NCBI RefSeq assembly: GCF_021391395.1 | Contig: NZ_CP090059.1 | Span: 2,217,001-2,281,000 of the forward strand | DNA length: 64,000 nt | Reading direction: 5' to 3' | Source: Sphingomonas cannabina | Lineage (GTDB): Bacteria > Pseudomonadota > Alphaproteobacteria > Sphingomonadales > Sphingomonadaceae | Shown here: one piece after another, positions 57,486 to 64,000 of the stretch | Position numbering within the stretch: position 1 is the stretch's first letter | How the letters are laid out: every line of letters begins with the position of its first letter | Notes under the pieces: model-generated | The model's input: only the letters and a program-made list of their open reading frames with translations | Databases searched by the model: none | Told to the model about the DNA's origin: nothing | Position numbers and translations under genes: made by a program

Positions 57486-57507
57486 GCGGGGCATCGCAAT
57501 GCCCCGC
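57486..57507 (-). terminator. Hairpin between odc and speY
   Basis: GCGGGGCAT-CGCA-ATGCCCCGC, a perfect 9-bp stem, lies in the 110-base gap. On the minus strand it is followed by TCCTTTA, a weak U-tract, so it may attenuate read-through from odc into speY. Confidence 0.5.
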
Positions 57508-57535
57508 CCGATTCTGTTCAGTTATGAAGCCGTCG

Positions 57536-58720
57536 TTACAGCGTGACGACGTTCGACGCGACCCGGCGATCCTCGCTGGTGTAGAGCGAAGCCATCGGCT
57601 CGTCCTCGACGATCACCGTCTCGTCCGAGCCGAAGCCGTTGAACGCGGTGCGCATCGCCGCGCCATAGGCGCCGAGCATCCCGATCTCGAGATAGTCGCC
57701 CGCCTGGACGTCCGCCGGCAGCATGAACGGCCCGGTCATGTGATCGAGGTCGTCGCAGGTCGGCCCGTAGAAGCTGAACGCCATCTCCTTGGCGCGGCTG
57801 TCGGGCTCGCGCAGCAAGGTGACCGGGAAGCGCCAGCCGATGTGCGCGGCGTCGAACAGCGCGCCATAGGCGCCGTCGTTGATGTAGAGTTCGTCGCCGC
57901 GGCGCCGCTCGACGCGCACGATCAGCGAGCTGTACTCGGCGCACAGCGCCCGGCCCGGCTCCGCCCACAGCTCGGCCGAATAGGAGACTGGCAGGCTCTC
58001 GAACGCGCGATGGATCGTCTCGAAGTAGAGCTCGAGCGGTGGGGGCTCCATGCCCGGATAGGTCGAGGGGAAGCCGCCGCCGACGTCGATCACGTCGACG
58101 GTCACCGCCGCCTCGACGATCGCCTGGCGCACGCGCTCCATCGCGTCGGCGTATGCCTGGGGCGTCATCGCCTGGCTGCCGACGTGGAAGCAGATGCCGA
58201 GCGCGTCCGCGACCTGGCGGGCGCGGATCAGCAGCTCCTTCGCCTCACCCGGCGCGACGCCGAACTTGGAGGCGAGGCTGAGCTTCGAATGCTCCGACGA
58301 GACGCGCAGGCGCACGCACAAGGTCAGGTCCTCGGCGCCGCGGGTGGCGCGGACGATCTTGTCCAGCTCCTCGACCGAATCGAGGCTGAACACGCGGACG
58401 CCATGGTCGAAATAGGCCTCCTCGATCGCTTCCTCGGCCTTGACCGGATGCATGAAGCACAGCGTCGCGCCCGGCAGCGTGCGCGCCACCAGCCGGACCT
58501 CGCCGATCGAGGCGACGTCGTAATGCGTGATTCCGCTGTCCCAGAGCACCTCGAGCAGGTCTGGAGACGGATTCGCCTTCACCGCATACATCGAGCGGCC
58601 CGGAAACTTCTCGACGAAGAATCGGGCGGCACGCGACGCTGCGTGGGGACGAATGAGCGTGACCGGAGCCACCGGTCGAAGGGCAGTCGCTAGCCCCAGC
58701 GCGTTATGATGCTTGGACAA
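57536..58720 (-). CDS. Type III PLP-dependent ornithine decarboxylase
   Basis: 394 residues; alanine-racemase-fold decarboxylase making putrescine. PLP-Lys48 is in YAVKANP, HVGSQ lies near 179, VGGGFPSTYPG near 213-223, EPGRALCAE near 254, and the catalytic Cys322 in FYGPTCDDLD, which marks ornithine/lysine decarboxylases over diaminopimelate decarboxylases. TTG 58720 is chosen because GGAGGT sits 8 bases ahead; ATG 58750 has no ribosome site. It supplies substrate for the homospermidine synthase-like enzyme downstream. Ornithine versus lysine preference is not certain. Confidence 0.9.
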   Translation of the reverse strand: MSKHHNALGLATALRPVAPVTLIRPHAASRAARFFVEKFPGRSMYAVKANPSPDLLEVLWDSGITHYDVASIGEVRLVARTLPGATLCFMHPVKAEEAIEEAYFDHGVRVFSLDSVEELDKIVRATRGAEDLTLCVRLRVSSEHSKLSLASKFGVAPGEAKELLIRARQVADALGICFHVGSQAMTPQAYADAMERVRQAIVEAAVTVDVIDVGGGFPSTYPGMEPPPLELYFETIHRAFESLPVSYSAELWAEPGRALCAEYSSLIVRVERRRGDELYINDGAYGALFDAAHIGWRFPVTLLREPDSRAKEMAFSFYGPTCDDLDHMTGPFMLPADVQAGDYLEIGMLGAYGAAMRTAFNGFGSDETVIVEDEPMASLYTSEDRRVASNVVTL

Positions 58721-58860
58721 TTCAAGGGACCTCCAATTGCCTTGCGGCATAGTGTGACGAAAAGCTGCCTTGCGGTTGGAAGTCCCATGGGGCAGCGGAC
58801 GGCGCACATAGGATCGGGGTCCCCCGATGTAAAGCGGTGAAATGCGATGAAAGGTGAGAT

Positions 58861-59871
58861 GTGACGATCGTACGACAACCGACCCGCGCCGGGGTGCGCG
58901 ACGCGGCCGCCAAGATCGCGGCGATCCTGCCGATGACGCCGCTGTTCGTCGCGGAAATCCGCGGGGTCCGGGTGGGGATCAAGGCCGAGTGCCTGCAGCC
59001 GATCGGCGCCTTCAAGATCCGTGGCGCCTGGCACCGGCTGACCGCGCTCGACGACGCGACTCGGGGGCGCGGCGTCGTCGCCTTTTCCTCGGGCAATCAC
59101 GCGCAGGGCGTGGCCTGGGCGGCGAAGCGGCTCGGCATTCCGGCGGTGATCGTGATGCCCGCCGACGCGCCGGCGGCGAAGCGCGACGCGACGCTCGCGC
59201 TCGGTGCGGAGGTCGTTCCCTATGATCGGATGACCGAGAATCGCGAGAAGATCGCCGCGCATCTCGCCCATGCGCGCGGTGCGACTCTGGTGCCGAGCTT
59301 CGATGATCCCTGGGTGATCGAGGGGCAGGGCAGCGCCGCGATCGAGGCGACGACCCAGTTCCATGAGGCGGGACTTGGCGACATCGCGCGAGTGGTGACG
59401 CCCTGCGGCGGCGGCGGGCTGGCGGCAGGGCTTACGCTGGCATTGCCGGATGCCGCGATCCGGGTCGCGGAGCCCGAGGGTTGGGACGACATGCGCCGCA
59501 GTCTCGAGGCGGGCTGGATCGAGGAGGTCGGGCCGAACCCGCCCCCTACGACCTGCGACGCGCTCCAGACGCTCCGCGTGTCGCCGCTGACGTTCGAGGT
59601 GCTCGCGCGCCGTTCGGCGACCGGTGTCGCGGTCAGCGAGGAGGAGGTGCGCGAGGCGCAGCGCTGGGCGGCGGCGAAGCTCCGGCTGGTGGTCGAGCCG
59701 GGCGGCGCGGTGGCGCTTGCGGCGTTGCTGACGGGCAAGGTGGAGCCGGAGGAGGGCACGCTGGTGCTCGCCTCGGGCGGCAACGTCGACATCGACGCCT
59801 ATGCCCGGGTGCTGGCGGGCGAGACCGCGCCGGCGCCGGCATTTCCGGCGCTCAGCGATAGCCCGTCGTGA
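58861..59871 (+). CDS. Threonine/serine dehydratase-like PLP enzyme
   Basis: 336 residues from GTG 58861 (ribosome site AAGGTGAG). Fold-II PLP enzyme: Lys52 in GAFKIRGAW binds PLP, SSGNHAQGVA holds the substrate carboxylate loop, and TPCGGGGLAAG binds the phosphate. There is no C-terminal ACT domain, so it is of the catabolic, non-feedback-inhibited kind or a hydroxyaspartate/serine racemase-like relative. Divergent from odc, 140 bases between starts. Confidence 0.87.
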   Translation: MTIVRQPTRAGVRDAAAKIAAILPMTPLFVAEIRGVRVGIKAECLQPIGAFKIRGAWHRLTALDDATRGRGVVAFSSGNHAQGVAWAAKRLGIPAVIVMPADAPAAKRDATLALGAEVVPYDRMTENREKIAAHLAHARGATLVPSFDDPWVIEGQGSAAIEATTQFHEAGLGDIARVVTPCGGGGLAAGLTLALPDAAIRVAEPEGWDDMRRSLEAGWIEEVGPNPPPTTCDALQTLRVSPLTFEVLARRSATGVAVSEEEVREAQRWAAAKLRLVVEPGGAVALAALLTGKVEPEEGTLVLASGGNVDIDAYARVLAGETAPAPAFPALSDSPS

Positions 59872-59875
59872 TCCC

Positions 59876-60008
59876 AAATCCTCCCCGGCACGGGGAGGGG
59901 GACCAGCGAAGCTGGTGGAGGGGGAGCGCGGCAAGCGACATCGCATGAGGCGAGCCCCCTCCACCACGCGACTTCGTCGCGCGGTCCCCCTCCCCGTGCC
60001 GGGGAGGA
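59876..60008. repeat. REP-like paired palindrome
   Basis: Outer arms AAATCCTCCCCGGCACGGGG and complement as in 18877-19011, inner hairpins AGCGAAGCT and GCGACTTCGTCGC. It separates the convergent dehydratase and ferredoxin-NADP reductase genes. Confidence 0.85.
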
Positions 60009-60011
60009 GCC

Positions 60012-60827
60012 TTAACCCACGAACGCCCGCTCGATCACATAATCGCCCGGCGCCGCGTTCGACCCCTCGACGAAACCGAGCGCGTCGAGGTCGGCAGACA
60101 GGTCGCGGATCATCGCCATGCTGCCGCACAGCATCACCCGGTCCTGCTCGGGATCGAGTTCGCGCGGGCCGGTGACGCCCGGCCCGAACAGCGCGCCGCT
60201 GCGGATCAGCGTGCCGATGCGATCGGTGAGCGGGAAGGGCTCGCGCGTCACCGTCGGCACATAGGCGAACTGGAGCAGCGCCTGGTCCTGCACCAGCGGG
60301 TCGCCGGCGAGCTGTGCCTCCAGCTCGGTGCGATAGGCGAGGTCGCTGACGCGGCGTACCGAATGCACCAGCACGATCTGCGCGAACTGCTCGTAGACGT
60401 CGGGATCGCGCGCCAGGCTGAGGAAGGGCGCGAGGCCGGTGCCGGTCGAGAACAGGAACAGCCGGCGCCCGGGCTTGAGGGCGTCGGTCACCAGCGTGCC
60501 GGTGGGCTTGCGGCCGAGGAACAGCTCGTCGCCGGGCTCGATCGTCTGGAGCCGCGAGGTGAGGGGGCCGTCGGGCACCTTGATCGACAGGAACTCCAGC
60601 TCCTCCGCCCAGGCCGGGCTGGCGATCGAATAGGCGCGCAGCAGCGGCTTGCCCTCGCTGGGGAGGCCGAGCATCACGAACTCGCCCGAGCGGAAGCGGA
60701 AGCTTTGCGGGCGGGTGATGGTGAAGCTGAAGAGATGTTCGTTCCAATGCCGTACGGAGCACACGCGCTCGACGGTCAGGACGCCGGACGGCGCCAGTCC
60801 GGGGGCGGCGGCGATGCGGTCACTCAT
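60012..60827 (-). CDS. fpr: Ferredoxin-NADP+ reductase
   Basis: 271 residues; FAD enzyme passing electrons between NADPH and ferredoxin or flavodoxin. The FAD-binding RAYSIAS lies near 64-70, the NADP-binding FSTGTGLAPFLSLARDPDVYE near 125-145, and MLCGSMAMIRDL near 232. The C-terminal extension ending in AFVG after the usual aromatic position is typical of bacterial subclass I (Rhodobacter/Azotobacter) enzymes. Its ATG overlaps the preceding hypothetical gene by 8 bases. Confidence 0.94.
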   Translation of the reverse strand: MSDRIAAAPGLAPSGVLTVERVCSVRHWNEHLFSFTITRPQSFRFRSGEFVMLGLPSEGKPLLRAYSIASPAWAEELEFLSIKVPDGPLTSRLQTIEPGDELFLGRKPTGTLVTDALKPGRRLFLFSTGTGLAPFLSLARDPDVYEQFAQIVLVHSVRRVSDLAYRTELEAQLAGDPLVQDQALLQFAYVPTVTREPFPLTDRIGTLIRSGALFGPGVTGPRELDPEQDRVMLCGSMAMIRDLSADLDALGFVEGSNAAPGDYVIERAFVG

Positions 60828-61278
60828 GATCTGGGTTCTTCTCCGTCAGGGAATCGGGAATGGGTGGTGCCATGCCGGCGGCGACCAGTACGGCAGTGAA
60901 TCTGCGCACCGCCCGGTGGGCGGCGGTGACGAGTTCGGGATTCGGCAACACCAGCGCAAGCGTCGCATGGACGCGCGCGTCGGCCTGCGGATCGCTAGCG
61001 CCGAACAGCTCCAGCAACAATGCCTCGCCCTCGGAGACGCGCGGGGTTCCGGGCGTCATCACTTCGAGCGGCTGTTCCGAATCGCGCGAGAGCAGCGCCA
61101 TCGCCATCGCGAAATGCGGCAGGCCCACCGCAAGATCGTGCCGGCCGAATGCGGGCCCGAGTTCCGCCCCGAGGCAGATCCTCTGGCCCATCGCGGCGAC
61201 GGCGGCACGGGCGGCCCACAGCAGAAAGGCCTCGCTCGTTCCGAGCTCGCCGACCGGCCGATCGAGATAGCGGTACAT
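60820..61278 (-). CDS. Hypothetical protein upstream of fpr
   Basis: 152 residues from ATG 61278, mostly helical and Ala-rich, with no recognised domain. It has a run of small residues (FLLWAARAAVAAMGQRICLG) but no clear membrane helix. The 8-base overlap with fpr and the same strand suggest co-expression. Function not recognised. Confidence 0.72.
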   Translation of the reverse strand: MYRYLDRPVGELGTSEAFLLWAARAAVAAMGQRICLGAELGPAFGRHDLAVGLPHFAMAMALLSRDSEQPLEVMTPGTPRVSEGEALLLELFGASDPQADARVHATLALVLPNPELVTAAHRAVRRFTAVLVAAGMAPPIPDSLTEKNPDHE

Positions 61279-61385
61279 GGGATACGTCCCCGACTCTGGA
61301 AGCTGATCGGGGCGATATCGCCGTCTGCTATTGCAAGTCAATCGCAAATACTCGAGCGGTGGCTAAGGCAGCCGGGCTGCGTTAG

Positions 61386-61553
61386 ATGAACGGCATGGCC
61401 AATCTGACTGCCGCGATGGCGATGATCGCCGTGTTCGCACTCGCCGTGGGCGGGCTCCACCTGATCGCCAAACGGCGCGAGCGCACCAAGGGCGCGCTGA
61501 TGCTCGCCTGCGCGGCGGTGATCCTCGGGAACATACTGATCTGGACGCTCTAA
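61386..61553 (+). CDS. Small membrane protein, 55 residues
   Basis: The frame encodes two hydrophobic helices, about 9-27 and 38-54, separated by a basic loop KRRERTKG, ending ILIWTL before TAA. Composition fits a two-pass inner-membrane microprotein. ATG 61386 or ATG 61395 could start it. It converges on the alpha/beta hydrolase gene with a hairpin between. Function unknown. Confidence 0.6.
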   Translation: MNGMANLTAAMAMIAVFALAVGGLHLIAKRRERTKGALMLACAAVILGNILIWTL

Positions 61554-61555
61554 TT

Positions 61556-61576
61556 CCCTCTCCCGTCGGGAGAGGG
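61556..61576. repeat. Half REP-like hairpin, possible terminator
   Basis: CCCTCTCCC-GTC-GGGAGAGGG, a perfect 9-bp stem 2 bases after the small-protein stop and 8 bases before the hydrolase stop codon. Same arm sequence as the hairpins inside 41911-42016. Confidence 0.7.
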
Positions 61577-61584
61577 ATGAGCGA

Positions 61585-62241
61585 TCACCGGATCGGCGAA
61601 TTCGGGTCGAGCCGCATGTCCAGATATTTGTCCACGCTGCCCATCAGCTCCGGCATCTCGTTCTGGAAGAAGTGGTTGGCGCCCGGGATCACGTCGTGAT
61701 GGATGGTGATGTGCTTCTGGGTGCGCAGCTTGTCGACCAGCTTCTGCACCGCGCCCGGCGTCACCACCTCGTCCGCCTCGCCCTGGATGATGATGCCCGA
61801 GCTGGGGCAGGGTGCCAGGAAGGTGAAGTCGTACATGTTCGCCGGCGGTGCGATCGAGATGAAGCCGCGGATCTCCGGGCGGCGCATCAGCAGTTGCATG
61901 CCGATCCACGCGCCGAAGCTGACGCCCGCGATCCAGGTGGTCGACGCTTCCGGATGGAAGCTCTGCACCCAGTCGAGCGCGCTCGCCGCGTCGGAGAGCT
62001 CGCCGACGCCGTTGTCGAACGTCCCCTGGCTCTTGCCGACTCCGCGGAAGTTGAAGCGGAGCGTCGCGAAGCCGCGGCGCTGGAAGGTCTTGTAGAGCTC
62101 CTGCACGATGTGGTTGTTCATCGTGCCGCCCGATTGCGGGTGCGGATGGAGGATCATCGCCACCGGCGCGCGCGGCTTGGGAGCGGGGGCGAAACGGCCT
62201 TCGAGACGGCCTTCGGGTCCTGGAAAGATGACTTCGGGCAT
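61585..62241 (-). CDS. Alpha/beta hydrolase (conserved bacterial serine hydrolase)
   Basis: 218 residues. HPHPQSGGTMNNHIV near 32-46 and FNFRGVGKSQGTFD near 63-76 define a conserved bacterial hydrolase group. The nucleophile is Ser108 in AGVSFGAW, with the acid in EADEVV and the His in GANHFF. Cytosolic; substrate unknown. Divergent from the cysteine desulfurase gene, 103 bases between starts. Confidence 0.88.
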   Translation of the reverse strand: MPEVIFPGPEGRLEGRFAPAPKPRAPVAMILHPHPQSGGTMNNHIVQELYKTFQRRGFATLRFNFRGVGKSQGTFDNGVGELSDAASALDWVQSFHPEASTTWIAGVSFGAWIGMQLLMRRPEIRGFISIAPPANMYDFTFLAPCPSSGIIIQGEADEVVTPGAVQKLVDKLRTQKHITIHHDVIPGANHFFQNEMPELMGSVDKYLDMRLDPNSPIR

Positions 62242-62344
62242 GGAACCTGCAGATTAGGATGGCGCGTTGACATAGCGCGCGAGAGCAGGCGCGCTATATA
62301 GGCAAGGGTTGCGTGCGCGCAATCATTCTGGGGTTTGCGTTGCC

Positions 62345-63448
62345 GTGACCAGCCGTCTCTATCTCGATCACGCCGCCACGACGCCGATGCTGCCGCAGGC
62401 GGCGGAGGCGGTGGCGCGTGGGCTCGCCCATTGGGCCAATCCCTCGTCGCCCCATGCCGAGGGGCGGTCCGCCCGTGCGGCGCTGGAAAGCGCGCGCAGC
62501 GTGATCCGCGCCGCCTATGATTGGCAGCATGAGCTGATCTTCACCAGCGGTGCGACCGAGGCGATCCTGCTCGCGCTGGGCCGCGCGCAGGTCGAATCGC
62601 GGCTGATCGCGGCGACCGAGCATGATTCGGTGCTGCGCGCCGCGCCCGATGCGGTGCGCCTGCCGGTGAAGGAAGATGGGCGGATCGACCTCGACGTGCT
62701 CGACGCCGAGCTGGCGGTGGCACCGACGCCGGCGCTGGTCGCGGTTCAGTGGGGGAACAGCGAGACAGGGGTGATCCAGCCGCTCCGTGCGATAGGCGAA
62801 CGCGTCGCCGCCGCCGGTGCCAAGCTCTTCGTCGACGCTGCGCAGATGCCGGTCAACTGGAAGGGCGGCGATCTGCCCCAGGATACCGCCGACCTGATCG
62901 CGATCTCCGCCCACAAGCGCGGCGGACCGCCGGGAATCGGTGCGCTGCTGGTGCGCGACCTGGGATTGCTGCTGCCGACGGGCGGGCAGGAGCGCGGCTA
63001 TCGCGGCGGGACGGAGAATGTGCCGGCAACGCTCGGCTTCGCGGCGGCGATAACGGTGCCGGAAAACCTGGAGGCGATGACGGCAATGCGTGAACGCCTC
63101 GACGGCGCCATCCGGGCGCTCGGCGGCGAGGTGGTTGCCGGCGACAGCCCGCGTGCCCCGCACATCGCATCCTATCGCCTTCCGGGCATGCCAGCGGCGG
63201 CGCAGCTCATCCGGTTCGACCTGTCGGGAATCTCGGTGTCGGCCGGCTCGGCCTGCTCCTCGGGGAGCATGCGGCCGAGTCATGTGTTGGGTGCGATGGG
63301 CTGGGAGGGCGCCAAGGCGGGCGAGGTGATCCGGGTCAGCTTCGGCCGCTCGACCACGCCGGCCGACGTCGAACGCTTCATCTCGGCCTGGGCGGAGATC
63401 GCCCGCGATGTCCGTGCCCGGGCCGGGGAGACGGTCGAACCGGCATGA
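62345..63448 (+). CDS. Cysteine desulfurase family protein (NifS/IscS-like), first of two
   Basis: 367 residues from GTG 62345. Class V PLP aminotransferase fold: YLDHAATTP at the start, PLP-Lys191 in SAHKRGGPPG, the RGGTENVP loop near 220, and the reactive Cys304 in SAGSACSSGS, all needed to move sulphur from cysteine. The stop overlaps the ATG of a second desulfurase by 4 bases. Likely part of an iron-sulphur cluster assembly operon continuing beyond the window. Confidence 0.92.
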   Translation: MTSRLYLDHAATTPMLPQAAEAVARGLAHWANPSSPHAEGRSARAALESARSVIRAAYDWQHELIFTSGATEAILLALGRAQVESRLIAATEHDSVLRAAPDAVRLPVKEDGRIDLDVLDAELAVAPTPALVAVQWGNSETGVIQPLRAIGERVAAAGAKLFVDAAQMPVNWKGGDLPQDTADLIAISAHKRGGPPGIGALLVRDLGLLLPTGGQERGYRGGTENVPATLGFAAAITVPENLEAMTAMRERLDGAIRALGGEVVAGDSPRAPHIASYRLPGMPAAAQLIRFDLSGISVSAGSACSSGSMRPSHVLGAMGWEGAKAGEVIRVSFGRSTTPADVERFISAWAEIARDVRARAGETVEPA

Positions 63449-64000
63449 TCTACCTCGACTATCAGGCGACCACGCCGCTCGCGCCCGAAGCGCTGGCGGC
63501 AATGCTGCCCTGGCTCGAATCGCAGCACGCCAATCCGCATTCCGCCCATGCGCCGGGCCGCGCGGCGAAAGCGGCGGTCGAGGTGGCGCGGGACCAAGTG
63601 GCGGCGCTGCTGCCGTCGGGCGGGCGCGTGACCTTCACCAGCGGCGCCACCGAGGCGCTCAACTGGGCGATCAAGGGTACGCGCGGCGGCATCGTCACGA
63701 TCGCGACCGAACATGCCGCGGTACTGGACACCGTCGAGGCGCTGGCACGTGAGGGGCGGCAGGTCACGATCCTGCCGGTGGGCAGCGACGGGCTGGTCGA
63801 TCTCGATCGCGCACGAGAGGCGATCATGCCGGGGACCGGGTTGGTCGCGGCGATGCTGGTCAACAACGAGATCGGCGTGATCCAGCCGATCGCCGAACTC
63901 GCGCGCCTCGCGCACGGCGCGGGTGCGCAGTTCCTGTGCGATGCCGTGCAGGGCTATGGCCGCCTCGCCATCCCCGGCGGCTGCGACATGATCGCCATCT
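63445..64000 (+). CDS. Second cysteine desulfurase family protein, truncated by window end
   Basis: 185 codons are visible from ATG 63445. It opens with YLDYQATTPLAPEAL and has NPHSAHAPGR, FTSGATEALNW, ATEHAAVLDT and NNEIGVIQP, as in group I desulfurases. The PLP lysine and the active Cys lie outside the window. Translationally coupled to the preceding paralogue. Similar but not near-identical to it. Confidence 0.9.
   Translation, partial: MIYLDYQATTPLAPEALAAMLPWLESQHANPHSAHAPGRAAKAAVEVARDQVAALLPSGGRVTFTSGATEALNWAIKGTRGGIVTIATEHAAVLDTVEALAREGRQVTILPVGSDGLVDLDRAREAIMPGTGLVAAMLVNNEIGVIQPIAELARLAHGAGAQFLCDAVQGYGRLAIPGGCDMIAI

Overview
High-GC alphaproteobacterial DNA, most likely the chromosome of a Sphingomonas-type organism (Sphingomonadaceae). 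The evidence is the combination of TonB-dependent receptors of the Caulobacter/Sphingomonas kind, a DUF2336/kinase pair, an alphaproteobacterial LexA box of the GTTC-N7-GTTC form, a type III ornithine decarboxylase next to a deoxyhypusine-synthase-like enzyme, and an exosortase A (XrtA) exopolysaccharide locus. Genes are densely packed, with many 1-4 base start/stop overlaps and frequent GTG/TTG starts. The window opens inside a heavy-metal RND pump gene and closes inside a cysteine desulfurase gene.

Layout. 1-7533: end of a CzcA/CusA-like pump, then a minus-strand Fec-type surface-signalling operon (ECF sigma, FecR, STN-containing TonB receptor, secreted FAD oxidoreductase). 7566-12131: patatin, tRNA-Asn, nadK-moaA, an EAL protein. 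12132-12893: a repeat-filled gap with a perfect 17 x 11-bp array. 12894-23817: mfd, sdhE, recG, a PilZ protein, tyrS, an ArsR/SDR divergent pair, and a DOMON/DUF1343 wall-recycling pair. 23864-27551: nucleotidyltransferase-like membrane protein, DUF2336 protein, and a kinase-like protein whose phospho-acceptor His appears replaced by Arg. 27702-38683: gltA, gltX, comEC, lexA with SOS box, moeA, a second repeat-rich gap, leucyl aminopeptidase, enoyl-CoA hydratase, trxB.

38668-55666 is the XrtA exopolysaccharide locus. Two alpha/beta hydrolases and an acyl carrier protein run leftward. A ligase-decarboxylase, export lipoprotein, chain-length protein, tyrosine kinase, outer-membrane barrel, ATPase, deacetylase, FemAB protein, glycosyltransferase, exosortase A-EpsI fusion and amidotransferase run rightward. 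The AMP ligase and PLP decarboxylase, normally separate proteins, are one reading frame here; the junction is a REP-like double hairpin that is translated through and stands where the decarboxylase start codon should be. No PEP-CTERM substrate protein is encoded in the window.

55858-64000: MAPEG protein, a polyamine pair (homospermidine synthase-like speY and ornithine decarboxylase), serine/threonine dehydratase, ferredoxin-NADP reductase, small hypothetical genes, an alpha/beta hydrolase and two tandem cysteine desulfurases.

A recurrent theme is palindromic, GC-rich REP-like pairs (arms of the CCTCCCC/GGGGAGG type) at gene 3' ends, plus two copies of another dispersed element (12312-12676 and 34914-35159) that share an identical 30-bp end.
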